From positions 1-12,249 of the forward strand of contig JABCYS010000016.1 of assembly GCA_013290085.1 (NCBI GenBank): 12,249 nt of DNA, given 5' to 3'. Below, piece by piece: positions 6,717 to 12,249 of this stretch. Each line of letters begins with the position of its first letter. Position 1 is the stretch's first letter. Source of the stretch: Candidatus Babelota bacterium (GTDB lineage Bacteria; Dependentiae; Babeliae; Babeliales; JABCYS01). Made by a program: the position numbers and the translations under genes. The notes beneath the pieces were generated by a model that saw only the letters and a program-made list of their open reading frames with translations, did not search any database and was not told the DNA's origin.

Positions 6717-7342
6717 GATTTTATCAATTTGGTCCCCGCTATCCGCTCAAGGTCTGCTATTTTGTAAGCACCTTCTCGCACCACAACAATCTGATCTCCG
6801 GTGCAGTTTAAAATGGTAGAAGGGAGGATTTCTTCTTTTTGCGCTTGATCATCCGTGATCGTGCAGTCAACTTGTTGCAGTATCTGAGCATCAACCTCAT
6901 GTATCGTCGCTGGAACAGGAAGCCCAGCTTTATTAGCACTGGTAGAAAGAAGACCGTCACAATGTTGCAGCACGTCCAGTAATCCTTTATGCAACGGAAT
7001 ACGGACAGCAATCGTCTTTTGGGGAAGAAGACTGTTCTCGCGTGCTTTGAAAATTAAAGTCACCGGACCCGGCCAACAGTTGTTCATGATATTTTGTACG
7101 GACAACGAATCAGGAGTTTCAACATAATGCTGCAATTTGTCCAAGGATCCAATTAAAACTATGTACGGTTTTTCTGCTCGCTGTTTGATAGCATCTAATT
7201 TCTCCCTTGCTTGCAGTGTTGCACTCGTAAGAAGCCCGATGACCGTATCAGATGACCCCAGAGCAATGCCGCCGGCTTGCAAGATCTTAACGAGAAGTTC
7301 TCTGTCTTTTTTATTGTTCCAACTTAAAGATTTACTTTGCAT
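6713..7342 (-). CDS. tsaC: Threonylcarbamoyl-AMP synthase (TsaC/Sua5/YrdC family)
   Basis: Cytosolic enzyme that makes L-threonylcarbamoyladenylate from threonine, bicarbonate and ATP, the first step of t6A formation at position 37 of ANN-decoding tRNAs. The 209-residue single-domain protein shows GGIALGSSDTVIGLL (residues 24-38), standing for the family G-G-x-x-x-x-P-T-D-T-x-Y-G-L, then KQR (53-55), CWPGPVTLIF (89-98), AVRIP (112-116) and STSANKAG (133-140). It lacks the extra Sua5 C-terminal domain, so it is TsaC-type. Compared with consensus, the PT of PTDT has become SS and the tyrosine of TxYGL is isoleucine, so it is divergent at the nucleotide/threonine pocket. The ATG at 7342 has no good ribosome binding site. 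It is divergently oriented to the FolC-like gene across a 161-base gap. Confidence 0.88.
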   Translation of the reverse strand: MQSKSLSWNNKKDRELLVKILQAGGIALGSSDTVIGLLTSATLQAREKLDAIKQRAEKPYIVLIGSLDKLQHYVETPDSLSVQNIMNNCWPGPVTLIFKARENSLLPQKTIAVRIPLHKGLLDVLQHCDGLLSTSANKAGLPVPATIHEVDAQILQQVDCTITDDQAQKEEILPSTILNCTGDQIVVVREGAYKIADLERIAGTKLIKS

Positions 7343-7503
7343 TTTTTACTTTTTTGTAAATTTATAAACATTAACCAAAACCAATAAATTCTTCTTTGAC
7401 ATTTTTAGCAAATATTTTAAGGTAATCGCTATATTTTTGATCTTTTTATGGGAAAAGACAAAAAAGGACTGAGAGTAATTATTAAAAATTATTGGAGAAC
7501 TTA
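7343..7503. promoter_or_regulatory. Divergent AT-rich intergenic region between tsaC and the FolC-like gene
   Basis: This gap must hold promoters for both directions. On the minus strand TATAAA (complement of 7361-7366) could be a -10 for tsaC, with no good -35. On the plus strand a perfect TTGACA lies at 7396-7401, but no well-spaced -10 follows (TAAGGT at 16 bases is poor; TATATT at 7430 is too far). A GGAG (7494-7497) is the clear ribosome binding site for ATG 7504. A short frame from 7448 to 7504 ends in TAATG overlap with that ATG but has no ribosome binding site. Confidence 0.4.
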
Positions 7504-8913
7504 ATGGTCACCATATCCAAGCAACCATCGCATGCTTCGGTAAATTTAGGAAAACATCGTAATTATCAAGAAATCATAGAGTTTTTGGACAAACAATGGT
7601 CAGTTAATCGCACCACAAAAACTCTTGATCGCATAAAACAGTTAGACGCCGCTCTCGCCTCTCCATCTAAAGCAGTTAACACTATTCTTGTTGCCGGCAC
7701 CAACGGCAAAAGTCTTACCCTTCATTTCACTGCAAAATTATTGCGGGAAGAAGGATTGACGGTAGGAACTTACTATGCACCGCATATGCTTACCTATAAT
7801 GAACGCATTGCGGTTAATCACGAATCAATTGTAAACAAAACATTCACTGACATCGCAAATGATGTTATCAACACAGCACAATCTTTGGGCATAGAAGCAA
7901 ACAGCTCAGAAATTTTACTGATGATTGCGCTCATTCATTTTAAACAAACAAATGTCGATGTTGCGCTCATTGAAGTAAGTAATGGCGGGCAATGGAATCC
8001 TGCTGCTCTCTGTCATCCAAAAATTGCTGCTATTACCCGTGTCATTCAAGAAGATCCGGCGCTCCTGGAATCAGCCATTAAAGAAATTACCAACATTGCA
8101 CAAAAAGATACCTTTGTTGTCTCTGCTGATCAAAGCAAATTGAATTTACAAATTATGGCTGACAAGGCAAAAGAAAATCAAGCAACTTGGGTTATGCCTA
8201 TTCGTAAACTTGCGGCACTCAGTTATCCCATGGAACAACTCCATGGACGTTGTGCTGCCCTTGCAGAAAGAATCGCGCAACTCTATGTTGAAAAATTTGC
8301 GGCAAAGCATGCAACAGTAGTTGCTGATAGCCTTCTGATAAAACCAAAAGGTCAGCGCGGCAGACCTACACTTGAAGCAAAAAAACATCTTGAGCTGAAC
8401 CCAAAACGGACCATTGAACAGTTTTGGAAAGAAGAAATTTCTTCACTGCCAGGAAGATTTCAGCTTCTTGATAAAGAAAAGCCAACGGTGTTACTCGACA
8501 ACGCAAGTAACATTGATGCGTTTAAAAATCTCTTTTTAGGCATACGGCTTCTCCATTATCAACGTCCACTCAAAGGGCTGACCATTATCGTTGGGGCACA
8601 TAAAGACACTATTCATACGCAAGAGTTTCTAAAGTTGGTGCGTTATTTCTTTAAAAAAACATCTGGCTCACTTATTTTCTTTCCGGTGGAAGACCTTGTC
8701 CCGGGAGTTGTTGAAAATAAGGTATGGGATGTAGAAAAAATAACGAACGAAATAAAAAATCTAAAAATCAAGGCGCGTGCTACAAAAAGCTTTAAAGAAG
8801 CATTTGATCTTGCCAAGAAAAATGTTGATGAGCGCCATGGACTTATTGTTGTCACCGGCTCGTCAGCAGCTATCAATGAATATTGGAATTACAAAGGTAT
8901 CAAAAAACTATAG
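7504..8913 (+). CDS. folC: Divergent FolC-like Mur-ligase-family protein
   Basis: Folylpolyglutamate/dihydrofolate synthase family, which adds glutamate to folates or dihydropteroate using ATP. The 469-residue protein shows an ATP-binding loop VAGTNGKS (63-70), YYAPHMLTYNERIAVN (90-105) matching the FolC Y-x-S-P-H-L-x-x-x-x-E-R-I segment, ALIEVSNGGQWNP (154-166) at the place of L-E-V-G-L-G-G-R-L-D-A-T-N, LHGRCAALA (246-254), LPGRFQLL (315-322) and LLDNASN (330-336) at the place of L-D-G-A-H-N. The loop reads GKSL rather than the usual FolC GKGS. The usual LDH histidine and the K-A-G-x-x-K lysine region are not visible after residue 178. The fold is clear; full FolC activity is less so. ATG 7504 is preferred to TTG 7492 because GGAG is six bases upstream. 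The next gene abuts the stop codon. Confidence 0.78.
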   Translation: MVTISKQPSHASVNLGKHRNYQEIIEFLDKQWSVNRTTKTLDRIKQLDAALASPSKAVNTILVAGTNGKSLTLHFTAKLLREEGLTVGTYYAPHMLTYNERIAVNHESIVNKTFTDIANDVINTAQSLGIEANSSEILLMIALIHFKQTNVDVALIEVSNGGQWNPAALCHPKIAAITRVIQEDPALLESAIKEITNIAQKDTFVVSADQSKLNLQIMADKAKENQATWVMPIRKLAALSYPMEQLHGRCAALAERIAQLYVEKFAAKHATVVADSLLIKPKGQRGRPTLEAKKHLELNPKRTIEQFWKEEISSLPGRFQLLDKEKPTVLLDNASNIDAFKNLFLGIRLLHYQRPLKGLTIIVGAHKDTIHTQEFLKLVRYFFKKTSGSLIFFPVEDLVPGVVENKVWDVEKITNEIKNLKIKARATKSFKEAFDLAKKNVDERHGLIVVTGSSAAINEYWNYKGIKKL

Positions 8914-9165
8914 ATGGACATTGTTCTTTATCTTGCCAGTCTACTCCTTGGTATCATCGCTGGATTTTTGTATGCATTTTCTTTTCCTATTCAGGAGGAG
9001 AAGGTGCATACTCTTTTAGGCTTCTTTCTTTTACCCTTTATCCGTTTCGGTATTTTTGGATCAGCGCTCTATCTTTTATTGCTATCAAAGACAATCCATT
9101 TTATAATCTTTATGTTCACTTTTTTAGTAACGTTTTGGTTTTTAATTCTCAAAAAGAAAGCATAA
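8914..9165 (+). CDS. Small membrane protein upstream of atpB
   Basis: An 83-residue, very hydrophobic protein with about three predicted membrane segments (residues 3-24, 33-57 and 60-79). It starts immediately after the FolC-like stop and ends one base before the atpB start, so it belongs to the same transcript. In many bacteria the gene before atpB encodes a small membrane helper: AtpI in ordinary F-type operons, or AtpR (with an arginine-bearing membrane segment) in N-ATPase operons. This protein has an arginine within a hydrophobic run (FIRFGIFGSALYLLLL), which is compatible with an AtpI/AtpR-like role. I see no diagnostic motif, so the assignment rests on position, size and topology. Its probable job is assembly or stability of the c-ring. 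Confidence 0.62.
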   Translation: MDIVLYLASLLLGIIAGFLYAFSFPIQEEKVHTLLGFFLLPFIRFGIFGSALYLLLLSKTIHFIIFMFTFLVTFWFLILKKKA

Positions 9166-9166
9166 C

Positions 9167-9901
9167 TTGAACGGAATTAAAGTCTTTAGTTATACCCGCT
9201 GGCACCCCTTCAGTTATCTCGGACTTACCGGGCCTGTGTGGAGTATTCATCAGGAGACCGTCATCGCCACGTGGGCCGTTCTCATTGTCATAGCTTTAGT
9301 TATTGTTATTGCTCGCTTTGCTTTATATAAAAAGAGTGAGGTTGTGCATTATATTATTACCTCATTTGTCAGATATTTTATTGATTTATGCACGGAGACC
9401 ATGGGGTTTTTTAATCGAGCCCATTTCTCGTTCATCACTTCACTTTTCATTTTTATTTTCTTGTGTAACACCGTAACTACTTTTTTCCCCTGGCTTGAAG
9501 AACCAACCAGCGATTTAAATACTACGTTTGCGCTCGGCATTAGTTCATTCTTATATATTCAAGTTGCTTCTTTGCAGGCACTTGGCATACGAGAATATTT
9601 AAGGGAATATTTCACTCCTCCTTTCATGTTTCCCTTGCACCTTACGGGGAAAATCGCTTCCGTTGTCTCCATTTCCTTCCGTTTATTTGGCAATATTTTT
9701 GGTGGCGGCATCATTACCCAGATTTACAACAATGCCAAAGCAGGTTCGGTAGCGCTCGAAACAGTCCTTCTGTTCACCGGCTTTAACCTTGTTATTTCTC
9801 TTTTTTTTGGTGTTTTTGAGGGCCTTATCCAGGCCTTTGTTTTTTGCATGCTCACCTTGACCTACTTAGCGATTGGTACGCAACACGAAGAGGCTCATTA
9901 A
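9167..9901 (+). CDS. atpB: F0F1 ATP synthase subunit a
   Basis: Membrane stator subunit that forms the two half-channels for H+ or Na+ next to the c-ring. The 244-residue protein carries the essential arginine in SFRLFGNIFGGG (R172, equivalent to E. coli R210), the EPTSDLNTT loop that precedes the central helices, and GLIQAFVFCMLTLTYLA near the C-terminus, with Q222 at the conserved glutamine. Five to six membrane helices fit the family. It is shorter than the E. coli protein (271), mainly at the N-terminus. The start is TTG 9167: an in-frame stop (9143-9145) with no ATG after it excludes a longer standard start, and AAAGAAAG (9153-9160) is the nearest ribosome binding-like stretch. It is followed one base later by the fused c subunit. 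It is clearly F-type, not the V/A-type subunit I/a. Confidence 0.95.
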   Translation: MNGIKVFSYTRWHPFSYLGLTGPVWSIHQETVIATWAVLIVIALVIVIARFALYKKSEVVHYIITSFVRYFIDLCTETMGFFNRAHFSFITSLFIFIFLCNTVTTFFPWLEEPTSDLNTTFALGISSFLYIQVASLQALGIREYLREYFTPPFMFPLHLTGKIASVVSISFRLFGNIFGGGIITQIYNNAKAGSVALETVLLFTGFNLVISLFFGVFEGLIQAFVFCMLTLTYLAIGTQHEEAH

Positions 9902-9902
9902 C

Positions 9903-10865
9903 ATGTTTGAATTAACCCAGCTCTTAAACTTTTGTGCCGTCGTACTCATTGTTGCCCTGCCGGCGATAGGGATAGCCCTTGGGCAAGGCATAGCAAGTCG
10001 TGAAGCGTTACAAGCCATGTATGTTCAGCCAGGAGCACGCGCTGAAATTTTTAGGATTCTGGTGCTCGGTGTTGCCCTGATGGAAACAGCGGTAATCATA
10101 GGCATATCTCTTTCCGTTCTTCTGCTTATTGACCCTTCGTTACAACAACAACTTCTTTCAACGGGTGTGGCACGGTTTGGCATTGCACTCGCCCTGAGTG
10201 TATCTGGACTTGTTCTGGGCATTGTTTCTGCATGGCCGACTATTCAAGCATGTCGCGCTGTTGCTCGGCAGCCTTTTTTTGCTAGAAAAATATTAAACCT
10301 TCTTTTGATCACGCAATCACTTTTACAAACACCGATTCTTTTCTGTTTTCTTGTTGCATGGTTTATTAAAACCCAGGCGGCTGAAGCAGTTACCATGTCT
10401 GAAGGAATACGCCTTCTTGCCAGCGGCTTTACCATTGGTATTGGCAGCATAGGTCCTATCATAGGTCTTGCTTGGTTTGCACAAACTGCAATCGAAGGAC
10501 TGGGCGTAAATCGTAAATCATATTCAAAAATGTTTACCTTTACGTTTATTAGTCAGGCAATCATTGAAACGCCGGTTCTTCTCGCCTTCATTGTTGCTCT
10601 CATCATCCTCTTTTCATCAACTGCTCTTAACGATTCTCCTATCCGTAGTTACGTTATGCTTGCAGCGGCATTGAGTACCGGCCTTGGCACTTTATTCCCT
10701 GGCATAAATTCGGGCAGAATAGCGGCGGTTGCGGGCAAACAGCTCGCCATACATCCCGAACATTATTCGGTACTCGGAAGAGCGAGCATGATCGCCCAAG
10801 CACTTATGGATACATATGTCATCTATGCTGCGATTATCTCAGTACTCATGCTTGTACTCACCTAG
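9903..10865 (+). CDS. atpE: F0F1 ATP synthase subunit c, fused four-hairpin proteolipid
   Basis: Rotor-ring subunit carrying ions across the membrane. An ordinary bacterial c subunit has about 80 residues and two helices; this protein has 320 residues and eight helices, as four successive hairpins. Each second helix carries the same motif: ALMETAVI (E61), SLLQTPIL (Q142), AIIETPVL (E222) and ALMDTYVI (D303), spaced 81, 80 and 81 residues. The first helices are Gly/Ala-rich (ALGQGIASREAL in hairpin 1). The polar loop keeps the canonical ARQP only in hairpin 2 (residues 121-124), with VQP in hairpin 1 and IHPE in hairpin 4. Hairpin 2 lacks a carboxylate. ATG 9903 follows the atpB stop by one base, with GAAGAGG nine bases upstream; a TTG at 9873 would only add residues inside atpB. 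No atpF, atpH or F1 genes follow. Fused proteolipids are known in V/A-type ATPases; this one is paired with an F-type subunit a. Confidence 0.93.
   Translation: MFELTQLLNFCAVVLIVALPAIGIALGQGIASREALQAMYVQPGARAEIFRILVLGVALMETAVIIGISLSVLLLIDPSLQQQLLSTGVARFGIALALSVSGLVLGIVSAWPTIQACRAVARQPFFARKILNLLLITQSLLQTPILFCFLVAWFIKTQAAEAVTMSEGIRLLASGFTIGIGSIGPIIGLAWFAQTAIEGLGVNRKSYSKMFTFTFISQAIIETPVLLAFIVALIILFSSTALNDSPIRSYVMLAAALSTGLGTLFPGINSGRIAAVAGKQLAIHPEHYSVLGRASMIAQALMDTYVIYAAIISVLMLVLT
9903..10865 (+). repeat. Four-fold internal hairpin repeat in atpE, about 243 bp per unit
   Basis: Unit boundaries by residue are approximately 1-80, 81-161, 162-241 and 242-320. The ion-site codons are GAA 10083-10085, CAA 10326-10328, GAA 10566-10568 and GAT 10809-10811. 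The units align without gaps from loop to ion site but share little nucleotide identity, so the duplications are old or have diverged quickly. This is a protein-level repeat, not a recent tandem DNA repeat. Confidence 0.9.
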
Positions 10866-10885
10866 ATTTAAAAAAGGAGTAATTC

Positions 10886-12112
10886 GTGGGCATAGATTTG
10901 AAGCAATCTACTAACAGCAAGCAATCTTCTTCTGGTAATTCTGACAAGCAAGCTATTGTGTACATCATAACCAAACTGGAACTTGGTGGTGCACAAAAAG
11001 TTTGCCTTTCACTTTTTAAAGGAGTTCAAGAACGAGGAGAGACTGCGTCACTTATTACGGGCGCACAGGGAGCACTCGTAGATGCTGTTGCTCACACACC
11101 GCATACTATTTTTCTGGATGAGTTAAAACGTGAGGTTTCTTTTCGTTATGTGTGGCTTGAAATAAAAACATTTCAGCGCCTTATAATAATTCTACGGGAT
11201 CTTAAAAAGGAGCATCCGCAGTTGGTTGTGCATACGCACAGTACCAAAGCTGGTCTTCTTGGACGATGGGCAGCCTTTTTTGCGGGGGTAAAAAGACGGG
11301 TGCATACCATACATGGTTATGGATTTCATGATCATCAACCTTTTATTCTGTGGTTCAGCATTTATTTTTTAGAGCTTATTACCAGTTTTATAACAACTCA
11401 TTATGTTTGTGTGTCCTCAGAGGATGTAAAAATAGGGTTACGGCTTATACCTAACTTTGGCAAAAAATATTCGGTGATCCGTGCAGCTGTTGATGCACAG
11501 TTTTTCTTTGTGCCAGCACGACAAGATTCTTTATTCCCCGAACAGGGAAAACCTTTTGTTTTTGGCACCATCTCCTGTTTTAAAAAGCAAAAAAATATTT
11601 GGGATCTTTTGCGGGCATTTGAGCATGTGTATCAAAAAAATAGTAACATTCGCTTAGAAATTATTGGAGACGGTGTTTTGCGCAAAGATATTGAAGGCTG
11701 GATTATGAAACACCATCTCTCATCAGTCATTACTTTGCATGGATGGCAAAACAACGTAGCACCATTTTTAATGAACTGGCATGCGTTTGTACTCAGTTCA
11801 CTGTGGGAGGGTTTGCCCTGCTCAATTATTGAAGCACGTCTTATGAAGCTACCGATACTCAGTTACAACACAGGCGGAATACCGGATGTTATTTTCTCGG
11901 GAGAGAATGGATTACTGTATCCAAAAGGAAATTGGCGCGAGCTTGCGCAAGGGATGTTTACACTCACTCATCAACCACAGTTGTATACAAAGTTACAGAC
12001 ATTTCAGGATGATTTTACTGAGTTTAGTACCAGCGCCATGGTTGAACATCACATCCAGCTCTATCGATCATTGGAAAAAAGATTTGGACCAAAGATACAG
12101 TTGCACGAATAA
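10886..12112 (+). CDS. GT4-family glycosyltransferase
   Basis: A 408-residue GT-B fold glycosyltransferase, probably acting at the cytoplasmic face of the membrane on a lipid-linked or envelope glycan. The N-terminal acceptor domain has the LGGAQKVCLSLFKGVQERG segment (about residues 32-50) typical of family 4, then VHTHSTKAGLLGR and HTIHGYGFHDH. The C-terminal donor domain has FGTISCFKKQKN, LEIIGDG, and the E-x7-E nucleotide-sugar motif in EGLPCSIIE (E308 and E316), followed by NTGGIPDVI. The start is GTG 10886 with a strong AAAAAGGAGT ribosome binding site (10871-10880). It begins 20 bases after atpE in the same direction, so co-transcription is likely even though the functions are unrelated. 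Sugar donor and acceptor cannot be assigned. Confidence 0.9.
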   Translation: MGIDLKQSTNSKQSSSGNSDKQAIVYIITKLELGGAQKVCLSLFKGVQERGETASLITGAQGALVDAVAHTPHTIFLDELKREVSFRYVWLEIKTFQRLIIILRDLKKEHPQLVVHTHSTKAGLLGRWAAFFAGVKRRVHTIHGYGFHDHQPFILWFSIYFLELITSFITTHYVCVSSEDVKIGLRLIPNFGKKYSVIRAAVDAQFFFVPARQDSLFPEQGKPFVFGTISCFKKQKNIWDLLRAFEHVYQKNSNIRLEIIGDGVLRKDIEGWIMKHHLSSVITLHGWQNNVAPFLMNWHAFVLSSLWEGLPCSIIEARLMKLPILSYNTGGIPDVIFSGENGLLYPKGNWRELAQGMFTLTHQPQLYTKLQTFQDDFTEFSTSAMVEHHIQLYRSLEKRFGPKIQLHE

Positions 12113-12127
12113 GGAGATTTTTAAAAA

Positions 12128-12249
12128 ATGAAAAATAATTGCTTGAAGGTTGGCTCCTTGCTCTCTCTCTTTTTTGTCATGCCGCTTGCGGGTCAGGCTC
12201 TTACGTTTTCTACACAACCGCCCATGCAGCCTACCAATGAAGACCCGAA
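12128..12249 (+). CDS. Secreted protein, 3'-truncated by window edge
   Basis: Only the first 40 codons are present. They encode a clear Sec signal peptide: a lysine-containing start (MKNNCLK), a hydrophobic core (SLLSLFFVMPLA) and a likely cleavage site after GQA (residues 22-24). The mature start is Pro/Thr/Gln-rich (STQPPMQPTNEDP). AAGGAG at 12111-12116 lies 11 bases before the ATG. The gene starts 15 bases after the glycosyltransferase. Function cannot be judged from this fragment. Confidence 0.7.
   Translation, partial: MKNNCLKVGSLLSLFFVMPLAGQALTFSTQPPMQPTNEDP

Noticed and set aside
7396..7401. Perfect TTGACA as a promoter for the FolC-like gene
   Set aside because: No convincing -10 hexamer occurs 16-18 bases downstream, so I mention it only within the intergenic entry.
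8883..9170. 95-codon plus-strand frame overlapping the small membrane protein
   Set aside because: It overlaps the FolC-like 3' end and the whole 8914-9165 gene in another phase. The latter abuts its neighbours exactly and has a clean membrane-protein pattern.

Overview
The window holds 15 protein-coding genes, two of them cut by the window edges, at high density on both strands. No rRNA, tRNA, CRISPR array or insertion sequence is visible. Base composition is moderately AT-rich. The gene set suggests a Gram-negative-type bacterium: a probable outer-membrane beta-barrel, Sec signal peptides, a type IV pilin with its peptidase, and an F-type ATP synthase. Several housekeeping proteins (RbfA, TsaC, the FolC-like ligase) are far from textbook sequences, so I infer a deep-branching and possibly host-associated lineage. 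Candidate phylum Dependentiae (TM6) is my best guess, at low confidence; no marker in the window proves it.

Left block, plus strand (1-4269): the 3' part of gltX (glutamyl-tRNA synthetase), a start-stop coupled 84-residue protein of unknown function, an APC-family amino acid permease, and then, behind its own extended -10 promoter, a 494-residue putative outer-membrane beta-barrel. Second block, plus strand (4280-5700): a sigma70-like promoter drives rpsU (bS21), rbfA and a complete prepilin peptidase. The peptidase begins at the rbfA stop codon with no ATG, GTG or TTG available.

Middle block (5805-7342): a small secreted coiled-coil protein on the plus strand converges on, and overlaps by 12 bases, a minus-strand type IV pilin-like gene. 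The pilin is a natural substrate for the nearby prepilin peptidase. Upstream of the pilin on the minus strand lies tsaC/Sua5, for the t6A tRNA modification.

Right block, plus strand (7504-12249): an apparently continuous transcription unit made of a divergent FolC/Mur-ligase-family protein, a small membrane protein, atpB (F0 subunit a), an extraordinary atpE, a GT4 glycosyltransferase and the start of a secreted protein. The atpE gene encodes four c-subunit hairpins fused in one 320-residue protein, with ion-binding residues Glu61, Gln142, Glu222 and Asp303. Hairpin 2 has therefore lost its carboxylate. Fused proteolipids with a lost carboxylate are known from V- and A-type ATPases; here one sits next to an F-type subunit a. 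No stalk or F1 genes follow, so the rest of the enzyme must be encoded elsewhere. This rotor is the most interesting object in the window.
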